Assembly (NCBI GenBank): GCA_938002965.1
Contig: CALKZY010000004.1
Span: forward strand, 42,933 to 106,932
DNA length: 64,000 nt
Reading direction: 5' to 3'
DNA from: an uncultured Acidimicrobiales bacterium
GTDB lineage: Bacteria > Actinomycetota > Acidimicrobiia > Acidimicrobiales > SZUA-35
Shown here: positions 1 through 8,359 of the stretch, piece after piece
Numbering within the stretch: the stretch's first letter is position 1
How the letters are laid out: the number at the start of each line of letters is the position of its first letter
Notes under the pieces: model-generated
Told to the model about the DNA's origin: nothing
The model's database searches: none
Seen by the model: only the letters and a program-made list of their open reading frames with translations
Program-made: the position numbers and the translations under genes

Positions 1-108
1 TGCGTCGGCTAACAACTTGACGACCGGGTCGGCTGCGCCATCGTCTTGGGCGGCTCGAACAGATTGAGGGGTTATCCGTTTGCGAACCGAACTGAGAAAT
101 CCAGCCAT
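1..108 (-). CDS. 5' end of an unidentified protein, cut by the window edge
   Basis: An open frame starts with ATG at 106-108 and runs off the left edge after 36 codons (begins MAGFLSSVRKRIT). A textbook AGGAGG lies at 116-121, seven bases upstream of the ATG and overlapping the stop codon of the HbpS/GlcG-like gene. This spacing suggests translational coupling in one operon with that gene and malate synthase G. The visible part is basic and then alanine/aspartate rich, with no signal peptide or motif I recognise, so no function is offered. The start is well supported; the product is unknown. Confidence 0.6.
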   Translation of the reverse strand, partial: MAGFLSSVRKRITPQSVRAAQDDGAADPVVKLLADA

Positions 109-120
109 GCGATGCGCCTC

Positions 121-540
121 CTAGCCTTTGGCTTGCAGGCCGGCGGCGTTGATACCGGCCATCGCCGCTAGTTCATCGTTGTCGGAGGTGTCGCCGCTGA
201 TGCCGACGGCCCCGACCTGATTGCCGTCGGTATCGACCACGATGACGCCTCCGGCCACCGGCACCAGGTCACCCCCGACCGCACCGGCGGCACCGTTTAT
301 GAAGTATGGCCGATCGATGGCCAGCTGTTCGACCTGACGCGAGTTGAGACCGAAGCTCAACGCTCCGTAAGCCTTGCCTCTGGCCACATCGACCCGGCCG
401 AAGGAGGCTCCGTCTTGGCGACTCAGTGCTTTGATGTGACCGCCAGCATCAAGAACCACGACGCACAACGGTGTCATGGCCGCTTCGGCGGCGGCAGCGA
501 AGGCGCCGTCGATGATTGTCTGGGCTTGGTTGAGATTCAT
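121..540 (-). CDS. HbpS/GlcG-family (DUF336) protein
   Basis: This 139-residue protein spans the whole HbpS/GlcG (DUF336) fold: an N-terminal helix with the AxxxAxxAxxxxxxVVVLDAGGH pattern, then a central region with RVDVARGKAYGA and a glycine-rich VGGDLVPVAGGV stretch, and a C-terminal VGAVGISGDT motif. Members include haem- or cobalamin-related proteins and GlcG, the uncharacterised protein encoded beside malate synthase G in glycolate operons. It starts 12 bases after the malate synthase gene ends and its stop overlaps the ribosome site of the next gene, so it is co-transcribed with both. No signal peptide is visible, so a cytoplasmic role is likely. The exact function is unknown in the family. 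Confidence 0.85.
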   Translation of the reverse strand: MNLNQAQTIIDGAFAAAAEAAMTPLCVVVLDAGGHIKALSRQDGASFGRVDVARGKAYGALSFGLNSRQVEQLAIDRPYFINGAAGAVGGDLVPVAGGVIVVDTDGNQVGAVGISGDTSDNDELAAMAGINAAGLQAKG

Positions 541-552
541 GTCGTTTCCGAT

Positions 553-2721
553 CTACCGGGTTGCGGCCTTGGCCAGGTGGCGGTGGGCGTGAAGAATGGG
601 TTCGGTGTAGCCCGAGGGCTGTTCGGTGCCTGAGGTAACCAGGGCGCAAGCTGCGGCGAACGCCGGCCCGTCGTAACTGGGAGCCATGGGGCTGTAGGCA
701 CTGTCGTCTTCGTTCTGGCGATCAACCACTGCGGCCATGCGCCGCATGGTCTCCATCACCTGATCATGGGTCACAACTCCGTGGTGGAGCCAATTGGCCA
801 TGTGCTGCGAGGAAATCCTACAGGTGGCTCGGTCTTCCATCAGGCCGACATCGTTGATGTCGGGCACTTTGGAACAGCCCACACCCTGATCGACCCAGCG
901 CACGACGTAGCCCAGTATTCCTTGGGCGTTGTTATCAAGTTCAGCCTGAATGTCGGACTCGGTCCAGGCCGCTCGGGTGTGCTGGTCGGCCAATGGTATG
1001 ACAAGCAGGTCTTCCAGTTTGGCTCTTGGCCCAGCAGCGGCCAGTTCGTCGAGTCGGGCTAGCACGTCAACCTGGTGGTAGTGAGTGGCGTGCAACGTGG
1101 CTGCCGTCGGCGAGGGGACCCAAGCGCAGTTGGCACCGGATTGCGGGTGACCGACTTTTTGTTCCAACATTTCGGCCATCCGATCAGGGGCGGCCCACAT
1201 TCCTTTGCCGATCTGGGCTTTGCCCCTCAGCCCGCAGGCCAGGCCGACATCGACGTTCCAATCCTCGTAAGCGCCGATCCACGCTTCGGATTTCATCTCG
1301 CCTTTGCGAACCACCGGCCCAGCCGCCATCGAGGTATGGATTTCGTCGCCGGTTCGGTCGAGGAAACCGGTGTTGATGAAGACCACCCGGCCGGAAACAG
1401 CCCGAATGCACTCTTTGAGGTTGACAGTGGTGCGGCGTTCCTCGTCCATGACACCGACTTTGACGGTGTTGGGCGCCAACCCGAGGATCTCCTCAACTCT
1501 GGTGAACACTTGGTCGGCAAACGTCACTTCGTCCGGCCCATGCATTTTTGGTTTGACCACATAGATGGACCCGGTACGTGAGTTGGTTTGTAATGCCAGA
1601 CCTTGTTTGGCTCCCAAGACGGTGAGTAGCGCATCCAACAAGCCTTCGGGAATCTCGTTGCCGTTGCCGTCGAGTACCGCCGGTGTCGTCATGAGGTGAC
1701 CGACGTTGCGGACCAACATGACGGCTCGACCTGGCAGTGTGTAACCGGTGCCATCCGGACTGGTATAGGTGCGGTCGGCGGCCAAGCTTCGAGTGAAGGT
1801 GGTAGCGCCTTTGGTTACCTCTTCGGTAAGGTCTCCCCGGTTGAGGCCAAGCCAGTTTCGATAGGCCAGGGCCTTGTCCTCGGCGTCAACCGCGGCCACA
1901 GAATCTTCGCAGTCCATGATGGCGGTCATGGCCGATTCGATGACCACGTCGCTCACTCCGGCACGGTCGGATGCCCCAATCGGATGCTGACGATCGACTT
2001 GGATTTCGATATGTAGTCCGTTGTTGACCATCAAGACGCTGGTCGGCTCGGCGGCGTCGCCTTGCCATCCGACAAGCTGGGTGTGATCTCGCAGCGGAGG
2101 GTTCAGCGCTCCGTCGACAATGGTGTAGTGATCGGCGTCGGCGTGCGACCCAGAGGACAGCGGCACCGCTTGGTCGAGAAACTTGCGGGCCCAAGCGATG
2201 ACCCGTTCTCCACGAGCCGGGTCGTATGGCCCGGGTGCGGCGGTGTCACCAAGCGCGTCGGTGCCGTAAAGGGCGTCGTACATTGAGCCCCACCGAGCGT
2301 TGGCGGCGTTTATGGCGTAGCGGGCGTTCATGATGGGGACGACTAGCTGGGGTCCGGGCACTGACGCCATCTCCGGGTCGACTCCTTCTGTGGTTATTGA
2401 GAAGTCAGGCCCTTCGGGCACCAGGTAACCGATGTCTTCCAGGAAAGCTCGGTACTCGCCAGCGTCGAACGGCACCGGATGGTTCTTGTGCCATCGATCG
2501 ATGGCGGCCTGAATGTCGACTCGGACCTGTAAGAGTTCAGCATTGCGCGGACCGAAGTCGGCCACGATTGCCGCCAAACCGTCCCACACCTGTTGGGCAC
2601 TCAAGCCTGCGCCCGGGACGGCTTCGCTTTCAACGAAGTCAGCCAGCGGCTCTCCTACCAGCAAGCCGGATCGTTCAACGTATGGGTGGTCAGCGGCAGT
2701 GTTAGGACGATTAACAACCAT
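553..2721 (-). CDS. glcB: Malate synthase G
   Basis: Malate synthase G condenses glyoxylate with acetyl-CoA to give malate (glyoxylate shunt, glycolate use) in the cytoplasm. The 722 residues match the single-chain G isoform length. The active-site residues align almost position for position with E. coli GlcB: Arg338, Glu427 in VMDEERR, Asp455 in FLDRTGDE, Cys616 in GVGCSKVP and Asp630 in LMEDRAT. The gene is first of a minus-strand operon with the HbpS/GlcG-like gene. It faces a GntR/FCD regulator across 59 bases holding overlapping palindromes, so that regulator probably controls it. No clear ribosome site precedes the ATG, so initiation may be leaderless or nearly so. No isocitrate lyase in the strict AceA sense is present in the window. 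Confidence 0.96.
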   Translation of the reverse strand: MVVNRPNTAADHPYVERSGLLVGEPLADFVESEAVPGAGLSAQQVWDGLAAIVADFGPRNAELLQVRVDIQAAIDRWHKNHPVPFDAGEYRAFLEDIGYLVPEGPDFSITTEGVDPEMASVPGPQLVVPIMNARYAINAANARWGSMYDALYGTDALGDTAAPGPYDPARGERVIAWARKFLDQAVPLSSGSHADADHYTIVDGALNPPLRDHTQLVGWQGDAAEPTSVLMVNNGLHIEIQVDRQHPIGASDRAGVSDVVIESAMTAIMDCEDSVAAVDAEDKALAYRNWLGLNRGDLTEEVTKGATTFTRSLAADRTYTSPDGTGYTLPGRAVMLVRNVGHLMTTPAVLDGNGNEIPEGLLDALLTVLGAKQGLALQTNSRTGSIYVVKPKMHGPDEVTFADQVFTRVEEILGLAPNTVKVGVMDEERRTTVNLKECIRAVSGRVVFINTGFLDRTGDEIHTSMAAGPVVRKGEMKSEAWIGAYEDWNVDVGLACGLRGKAQIGKGMWAAPDRMAEMLEQKVGHPQSGANCAWVPSPTAATLHATHYHQVDVLARLDELAAAGPRAKLEDLLVIPLADQHTRAAWTESDIQAELDNNAQGILGYVVRWVDQGVGCSKVPDINDVGLMEDRATCRISSQHMANWLHHGVVTHDQVMETMRRMAAVVDRQNEDDSAYSPMAPSYDGPAFAAACALVTSGTEQPSGYTEPILHAHRHLAKAATR

Positions 2722-2735
2722 GGGTTATATTGTTG

Positions 2736-2759
2736 ACTGTTAACAGTTGACTGTCAACT
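2736..2759. promoter_or_regulatory. Overlapping palindromic operator between glcB and the GntR gene
   Basis: Two perfect palindromes overlap in the 59-base divergent region: ACTGTTAACAGT at 2736-2747 and AGTTGACTGTCAACT at 2745-2759. The second has TTGAC/GTCAA arms around one central base, close in form to FadR/GntR-type operators. The position between a regulator and a divergent metabolic gene suggests autoregulation plus control of glcB. The sequences are directly visible; binding by the adjacent regulator is inferred. Confidence 0.6.
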
Positions 2760-2780
2760 CGATTCGAGTATTCTTTCCCT

Positions 2781-3482
2781 ATGGCTGCGAACTCCAGGCA
2801 CCCGACTGGCAACGGCACTCTGGGCATGCCCTCCGACCTCGGCGAAGCGGTAGCCATGTCGTTGCGAGACCGCATCTTGGATGGCACCTTCGCCCCGGGC
2901 GAGCGCCTAGTCGAAACCGAATTAGCCGACATGTTCGGTACCAGTCGAGGCCCGGTCCGTGACGGTCTAGGCCAGCTCGAGCTAAGCGGGCTGGTAGTGA
3001 CGCTCCCCCGTCGTGGTTCCTTCGTTGCCCAGCTGACCACAGATGACATCGGCGAGATCTATTCGCTGCGCCGCTCACTGGAAAGCCTGGCCATCGGCCT
3101 GGCCATCGAGCGATGCGACTCTGACGACCTGGCCGAGTTGAACCTTGCACTAAACGAGCTTCGCAATGCCGAACGGGCAGGCGACCGCCGCAAGGTTGCC
3201 GACGCCGACATGGCCCTGCACCGCATGATTATCGACAAAGCGGGCCATTCCCGTCTGGCCACGGCGTGGGAACGGCTGGCCGACCAAACGTTGCTGCTGA
3301 TGACCGAACTGGCTGAAGTCGCGCCAGAGGTACAGGCCGCCGCCGGTGACCATACCGACATCGTCGGGCACCTCATCGCCGGACGGACCGCCAAGGCCCA
3401 AGCAGCCATGTCGGCCCATCTCACCTCGGCCCAGCGCGCCATGATCACCCGGCTCCCTGACCAGCCCACCCAGACCGACTAG
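2781..3482 (+). CDS. GntR-family regulator, FadR/FCD subfamily
   Basis: The 233-residue protein has a winged helix at about residues 20-85 (LRDRILDGTFAPGERLVE, then LADMFGTSRGPVRDGLGQLE and LVVTLPRRGSFV), which is the classic GntR DNA-binding pattern. An all-helical FCD ligand domain follows, with the metal-binding type residues DADMALHRMI, DHTDIVGHL and SAHL. FCD regulators sense small carboxylic acids. Being divergent from malate synthase G, a C2 acid such as glycolate or glyoxylate is a reasonable but unproven effector. It is followed by about 170 bases before the convergent MpaB-type gene, where I see no feature. Confidence 0.92.
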   Translation: MAANSRHPTGNGTLGMPSDLGEAVAMSLRDRILDGTFAPGERLVETELADMFGTSRGPVRDGLGQLELSGLVVTLPRRGSFVAQLTTDDIGEIYSLRRSLESLAIGLAIERCDSDDLAELNLALNELRNAERAGDRRKVADADMALHRMIIDKAGHSRLATAWERLADQTLLLMTELAEVAPEVQAAAGDHTDIVGHLIAGRTAKAQAAMSAHLTSAQRAMITRLPDQPTQTD

Positions 3483-3652
3483 CCAGTCGGCCGACGCTAG
3501 AAAAGCAGCAGCCTTGGCTTGGTGCGAGTGGACCATCTCCCCAAACAGCCACGGACCGTTCGGCGAACGGGACAGAACGTGAGGCAGTCGCGCCCGGCGG
3601 CCGCTTCGCCAGCAGTAAGACCGGCCGCTTAGGCCCGGATACTCGAACGCGG

Positions 3653-4594
3653 CTACTCGGACGCCGATGTTGGAAGCGGCTGGCGGAATAGGCCGGCAGG
3701 AATTGGAGCATTGCATCGCACCAAGGACACTTGCCATGCCGGTGACGCACCCAGAGCCCACCTGAGTGCTGCAGTGGCTTTCTCGCCAGTGCCGGCCGCT
3801 CGCTTCCCCGGCTCGACACCCAGCTGGGTTCGGATATCGACGGGAATCGTGGTCAACGCCGCTTCGTACAGCAGTCGGTAGCCGATCTTTACCGGAGGGT
3901 TCAGGGGCGGACTCCGAAGAAACGAGATGGCGTTGGCCTGTGCTTCGGTCGCCACCCGATCGGGGTGATCAACAATCCAGTCTGTCAGTTCTTGTGCCGT
4001 TTCCGGAAGGGGTTCGGCACCGAGGAGTTGACCAACCCTGGTTTGCTCGGCAACAAACCGGTCGGCCTCGGCCACCGTAAGCCGCTTCGGCCCGAACGCC
4101 TGGTAGCAACTGAGGAACGAGTCGGTCAGCACGTTGTGGACCCAAGCCGCCATCTCCGGCCGAGCGGCACTGTAAGGAAGATTTCGTTCCGAGGTTCCCC
4201 TGACCGGACGGTGAGCTTGCCGCACAACATCGACCGCTGCTTGAACTTCGGGCATCGCACCGTAGGTGGTCTCGGTGACGTACACCGAAGTACGGGACAA
4301 CCGGCCGAGCGGATCGGTCCGATACGTCGAATGGTCTTCGACTCCGGCCACAACCTCGGCGTGAGCGGCCTGCACCACCAGAGCCCGAATACCTCCGGCG
4401 AACACCGAAGCGTCGCCGATCACCCGCCACGACACCGAGTCAGGGCCGAGAAGTCCCGGGTCGTCGGCGAAGTCCAACGTGTTGGCCAGCGGCGTCGGGC
4501 CGTGTGAGAACAACCCGGTCATGGCGGCAACCACCGGGTCTCGCAGTTTGCGGCTCAAGTCACTCAGGCCCGACACTCTATCTCGCTGCCCCAA
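3653..4594 (-). CDS. MpaB/latex-clearing-type oxygenase (DUF2236)
   Basis: The 313-residue protein has the DUF2236 layout: WRVIGDASVFAGGIRALVVQAAH near residues 56-78, a HSTYRTDPLGRLSRT segment, a central AAWVHNVLTDSFL and a long C-terminal helical part. The family includes the fungal mycophenolate enzyme MpaB and the rubber oxygenase Lcp, where conserved histidines and a lysine/arginine bind haem b. Here His78 and His153 lie in the expected positions. The substrate is unknown; actinobacterial genomes carry several paralogues. The first codon of the longest frame is TTG; a GTG six codons in (4576) is an alternative. It follows the glycosyltransferase gene by 67 bases on the same strand. Confidence 0.82.
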   Translation of the reverse strand: MGQRDRVSGLSDLSRKLRDPVVAAMTGLFSHGPTPLANTLDFADDPGLLGPDSVSWRVIGDASVFAGGIRALVVQAAHAEVVAGVEDHSTYRTDPLGRLSRTSVYVTETTYGAMPEVQAAVDVVRQAHRPVRGTSERNLPYSAARPEMAAWVHNVLTDSFLSCYQAFGPKRLTVAEADRFVAEQTRVGQLLGAEPLPETAQELTDWIVDHPDRVATEAQANAISFLRSPPLNPPVKIGYRLLYEAALTTIPVDIRTQLGVEPGKRAAGTGEKATAALRWALGASPAWQVSLVRCNAPIPAGLFRQPLPTSASE

Positions 4595-4661
4595 CGATTT
4601 TGGTGCAGCCGTTCAGTCGCCAACACCAGCGCGTGCCGGGCGCCATACAACGTCTCGCAAT

Positions 4662-6017
4662 TTAGGATCGGCCGAAACCGGCACGGCTACTTACCGCGTT
4701 GACGATTTCCTCGACCGCCCAACGGCGCTCAAACAACGTCGAGTCACCGTCATCCAATTCTTTGAGCCGATCGATGATGCGAACGTAGCCATCAAGGTCC
4801 AGCTGGCGCAGCACAGCCAATAGTCGGGCAGCCTGCCCGTGGACCGGAGCGTCGGCGGCAATGTATTGGTCGTACACCTCGACGATCTGGCGGATCATTG
4901 TCAGGTGACGTTCGCCGGGGTCGACCGACGGAAAGTTGGTGGCGGCAAAGTCTTCTACAAAGACCATCGGCTCCACTCCGACGCTGTGTGCCCCGAAGCG
5001 GGTGGCGGTGTGAATTAGCAGTTCAACGTCGAAGCTCTCGTTGTACGAGTTGGTCTTCGGGAGCACGGCCTCCAACGTTTGAGCGTCAAACGCCTTGAAC
5101 CCGGCTTGGGTGTCGATTACATGACTCAAACCGGGAATCAACATGGCCCGAACGAAGTGGCGGAACAAGATGATGATCTTGTCCGGCTTGGTGCCTGTGC
5201 TCTCCGGCTCCGACATTGGGCCGTCAGGCTTCACCAGCACGGCCCCGGGGACGCCGTAGCGTTGACCGAGGCAGGCTCGGGCACGACGCTCCAAGATCGG
5301 GCTGACCAGCAGTCCCAACTGGGCCACATTGGCCGACAGGTCGGCGTCGGTGTAGGCCACAACGTGACAGCCACCCCGCTCGAGAGCGTCAAGACGCGAG
5401 CCGCCCTTCACCGCCGAAGCCATGGCTGCGATGATCGAGCCACCCTTGCGAGAATCATCGGGTGACTCCAAGCCATCTAAAACCGGGTGAAAGGTCTCCT
5501 TGCGACCAAGCACCTCAGCCAGCTCAATCACGTTGACCGATCGGTGGCCGTCACGGGGATAACTCTCCTCAGCGATGACGGCCCGCATGGCTTCGGCGCT
5601 GGACGGGTTGTCAGGGCAACCGTCGTCGCAGGCGAGGATGCTCCAGGTCTTGTCGGGGTCGAGGCCATCAAACAGCCAGTCGAGCTGGGCGACCTTGGCT
5701 CGTACGAAGTCTTCGCCGTGCTCATGTTCGGACCGGCGAGCCATCCGTCCGGTTTCGCCGTACATGGCCCAGACAACAGTGAGGTGGGCCGGACCAGGCG
5801 CAGCTTGCAACCGTCGACGGGACTGCACCAGTCGCTCGGCCTCCAACTCGAGGGCCGACGGTGGCTCGGGTCCACGCAGCTCAATGCATCGCTCCTCCAG
5901 ATGAGAAGAGGCTAGAGCTAGCACTTCCTCATTCTGGGCAGCGTCGGTCAGATCACGAGGTGCGGCGGCCAGTGACGTCAAGCGGCCATGATAGACCCGT
6001 CTTAGCGTCTCCCCCAC
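4662..6017 (-). CDS. Cytosolic GT-A (family 2-like) glycosyltransferase
   Basis: This 451-residue protein resembles the dolichyl-phosphate-sugar synthase branch of GT2/GT81. A nucleotide-binding strand leads to DDGCPDN (131-137), a metal-binding YTDADLS (Asp224, Asp226) and the characteristic DTQAGFKAF at 302-310. The unusual feature is an N-terminal helical extension of about 75 residues and no transmembrane helix at either end, so the enzyme probably acts in the cytoplasm on a soluble or peripheral acceptor. The longest frame begins with GTG. Its neighbours (VOC protein upstream, MpaB-type oxygenase downstream) do not reveal the acceptor. Confidence 0.78.
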   Translation of the reverse strand: MGETLRRVYHGRLTSLAAAPRDLTDAAQNEEVLALASSHLEERCIELRGPEPPSALELEAERLVQSRRRLQAAPGPAHLTVVWAMYGETGRMARRSEHEHGEDFVRAKVAQLDWLFDGLDPDKTWSILACDDGCPDNPSSAEAMRAVIAEESYPRDGHRSVNVIELAEVLGRKETFHPVLDGLESPDDSRKGGSIIAAMASAVKGGSRLDALERGGCHVVAYTDADLSANVAQLGLLVSPILERRARACLGQRYGVPGAVLVKPDGPMSEPESTGTKPDKIIILFRHFVRAMLIPGLSHVIDTQAGFKAFDAQTLEAVLPKTNSYNESFDVELLIHTATRFGAHSVGVEPMVFVEDFAATNFPSVDPGERHLTMIRQIVEVYDQYIAADAPVHGQAARLLAVLRQLDLDGYVRIIDRLKELDDGDSTLFERRWAVEEIVNAVSSRAGFGRS

Positions 6018-6088
6018 CGGGATGATCTACGCATCCAGCTCATACAGAAGCCAACCTCCAGCACCCGCCACAGCCGACAAGTTTGCTG

Positions 6089-6862
6089 CTAGATGAGGTT
6101 GACTTCGACCCCGTGGATCATTCGCTGTTCGCCATGGCGAGAGCCCGCGGCGGCGCGAAAGTCAACCGAGCGCAGCCCGTCGCCTCTGCCGTCAGCTGCG
6201 CGAACAAAACGGATGTCGGCGTTGTCCAGTTCGATAACCGGGGTGAGACGGACGTGGACCCGGCCGTCGTACTTATCCGGCTGGGCGAAGCTTCGACGGT
6301 CGAACGGACGACCCAATAGGTCGGACCACTGCTTGGCCAGATTCTCTGGTTCGGTGGCCTGAATCTCGATGGCCACAATTGCCTCGATGACCGAGGCGTC
6401 AACGTGTTGACGCCAGTCGGGGCCAGCCCATGGCCACTCGGCCGATTTCGGCCCGGCGTCAACCGACAAGATGGTGCCACCGATGTCGGCAGGGTGAAAG
6501 TGCAGTCCGACGATGCCCTCGCCTTCGGCTCGAAAGGCAATCCGCATCTTAAGTTCATCGGCGCTTGACTCGACCCACTCCAGGTCGTCGGTTTCGAGAA
6601 TCACCATGTAGCCCCCATCACCGAAACGACGGTCGAGCAAACGACCGGCCGCGGTCTCCTCCTCCATGGGTGCGACCACTTCTACGAACTGGTCCCCACA
6701 TGGCATCACGACGTTCTCAAGACCAAACTGGGCTACCGACGGGTCACGAAACGCCGGACGCAACCCTAACAACCCGTTGATGGTGGCAGCCGCTGATTCA
6801 TGGTCGTGGGCTACCCACACAACCTGCCGGAGCCTTAGCGGCCGCTGTTCAAGCATGTTCAT
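6089..6862 (-). CDS. VOC (glyoxalase-like) family protein, two modules
   Basis: The 257 residues contain an N-terminal VOC module (RLRQVVWVAHDHESAAATINGLLG at 10-33, with FVEVVAPMEE and later VGLHFHPADIGG) and a C-terminal half with a second ferredoxin-like repeat around SVIEAIVAIEIQATEPENLAKQWSDLLG. Such Glyoxalase_3-like proteins bind a small ligand or divalent metal; catalytic roles vary from dioxygenases to sequestration proteins. It lies 93 bases after the FAD amine-oxidase gene on the same strand, so it may be in the tail of that operon. The substrate cannot be read from sequence. Confidence 0.78.
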   Translation of the reverse strand: MNMLEQRPLRLRQVVWVAHDHESAAATINGLLGLRPAFRDPSVAQFGLENVVMPCGDQFVEVVAPMEEETAAGRLLDRRFGDGGYMVILETDDLEWVESSADELKMRIAFRAEGEGIVGLHFHPADIGGTILSVDAGPKSAEWPWAGPDWRQHVDASVIEAIVAIEIQATEPENLAKQWSDLLGRPFDRRSFAQPDKYDGRVHVRLTPVIELDNADIRFVRAADGRGDGLRSVDFRAAAGSRHGEQRMIHGVEVNLI

Positions 6863-6955
6863 ATCCTGAAGGAAGAGGGGATCGACTACAACTAAGAAGA
6901 ACTACACGCAAAGTTCCATCCCCACGAAGGTTATGGGCAGGAGTGCCCTGTGGGA

Positions 6956-8359
6956 CTACTCCTCTAGACCTGCTGTTCGTCTTCGGGCCCACGCATTGGC
7001 CCGGATTCCCCAAGAGTTGAACGGATCAGGGAAGTTGCGACTGGGTCGCCCCTTGGCCCTCATCTCACTCAACAACGCGGAATCCTCTCCCAATATATGT
7101 TCGGCAAGCAGCTTCCCCGAAATCGTTCCCCGCGCTAATCCGACTCCTTGATAGGCCAAAGTGGCCCACAACCGCTCGCCGATGTCCCCAAACACCCCTT
7201 CGCCGTTGCGAGACAGCGACAGTGGACCGCCCCAGGAGTAGTCGAAGGGAACGTCGGACAGCATCGGATAGCGGTGCTCGAACGACCGACGATGCACCTT
7301 GGTGATCTTCCCCAGTTCGGGTTCCAGCGCCGTGTTGTCCTTGGACAGTGTGTACTGGTTGCGAATCAAGATTCGGTTGGTCGGCAAACGCCGCACAGTG
7401 GTCCCGGCCGGGTGCGCCGGGATGATGGCGTAGTTGTTGAGCCCACCAAGTCTGGCCACTTCACGGTCGGTCAACTCTCTGGTCATCGACCCCCAGGTGA
7501 TAAGCGGAATGAGGTGTTTGCTGTACAAACCCCATCCGGCGGCAAACCCGTTGACGGCCAAAATCAAGTTGGGGGTGGCGATGCTGCCGCCCGGAGTCTC
7601 CAGCCGGTGCGACAACTGCGAGATGCTTCGGGCGTAGCTGACCGAACGCACCGGCGACGACTCAAAGACGGTGACGTTGGACGGCATGGTTGCAGCCATT
7701 CCTCGAACCATGGCGGCCGGTTGCACCGTGATGCTGTGCGGACACCAGATACCGACGCTGTAGAAGTCGGTTCCGAAACGTTCGGTCAGCTCAGCGGCGC
7801 CGAACCGGGTGTAGTCCTCGTCGATGGCCTCCAGGCTTTCGGCGAACCCGGCCAACATCTCGGCCCCTTTGTCGGTGCAAGCGGCGTGAATCTTCCCTTC
7901 CCGCCGGAAATCGCAGTCGATGCCGTTTTCGGTGACCACCCGTTCCAGTTCATCCAGGCCCGCCCGGTTGAGAGCAATGGCCTTCTTGGCCGAAGTCGGG
8001 TCTTCGGCGAAGGACTTGGCCCGAAGGTTGTGGGCGTGATCGATGGCAAACCCCGAGGAACGTCCGGCGGCGTTGTTGCCAATGCGGTCCGCTTCGACCA
8101 GGGCAATCGATGAGTCGGGAGCGAGTTCGGCCAGGCGACGTGCGCAGGCCAAGCCGCCATAGCCCGCTCCGACCACCACATAATCGAAGTCGAGCGCTCC
8201 ACTAACCACATTCGGCGGATCGGGCTCGGGCAGAATCTCGTGCCAAGCGTTGCGATTGTCGTAGTTGGGAAGCAGCTCAATGTCGACAGTCCGACCATCG
8301 AGACCTTTGAATGTGTGCGCCTGAGCGGGGGCCATCCCAGGCATTCCGGGAAGACTCAT
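6956..8359 (-). CDS. DAO-family FAD-dependent amine/amino acid oxidoreductase
   Basis: The 467-residue protein carries a dinucleotide fold at about 58-79 (FDYVVVGAGYGGLACARRLAE) and the DAO continuation with LVEADRIGNNAAGRSSGFA. This arrangement is typical of PuuB-like gamma-glutamylputrescine oxidase, sarcosine-oxidase and related flavoenzymes that oxidise C-N bonds. About 55 residues precede the FAD motif, as in the PuuB group. Its start overlaps the end of the PuuC-like aldehyde dehydrogenase by four bases (ATGA), and that gene overlaps a DapA-family gene, so the three form one operon. I infer oxidative deamination giving an aldehyde for the neighbouring dehydrogenase; the amine substrate is unknown. 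Confidence 0.88.
   Translation of the reverse strand: MSLPGMPGMAPAQAHTFKGLDGRTVDIELLPNYDNRNAWHEILPEPDPPNVVSGALDFDYVVVGAGYGGLACARRLAELAPDSSIALVEADRIGNNAAGRSSGFAIDHAHNLRAKSFAEDPTSAKKAIALNRAGLDELERVVTENGIDCDFRREGKIHAACTDKGAEMLAGFAESLEAIDEDYTRFGAAELTERFGTDFYSVGIWCPHSITVQPAAMVRGMAATMPSNVTVFESSPVRSVSYARSISQLSHRLETPGGSIATPNLILAVNGFAAGWGLYSKHLIPLITWGSMTRELTDREVARLGGLNNYAIIPAHPAGTTVRRLPTNRILIRNQYTLSKDNTALEPELGKITKVHRRSFEHRYPMLSDVPFDYSWGGPLSLSRNGEGVFGDIGERLWATLAYQGVGLARGTISGKLLAEHILGEDSALLSEMRAKGRPSRNFPDPFNSWGIRANAWARRRTAGLEE

Noticed and set aside
3486..3495. Palindrome GTCGGCCGAC after the GntR gene as a terminator
   Set aside because: It has no loop and no T run, so it does not form a usable hairpin.
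7148..8113. A 321-codon frame opposite the DAO oxidase gene
   Set aside because: It is antisense to a clear flavoenzyme, has no ribosome site and no protein-like motif; long antisense frames are expected at this base composition.
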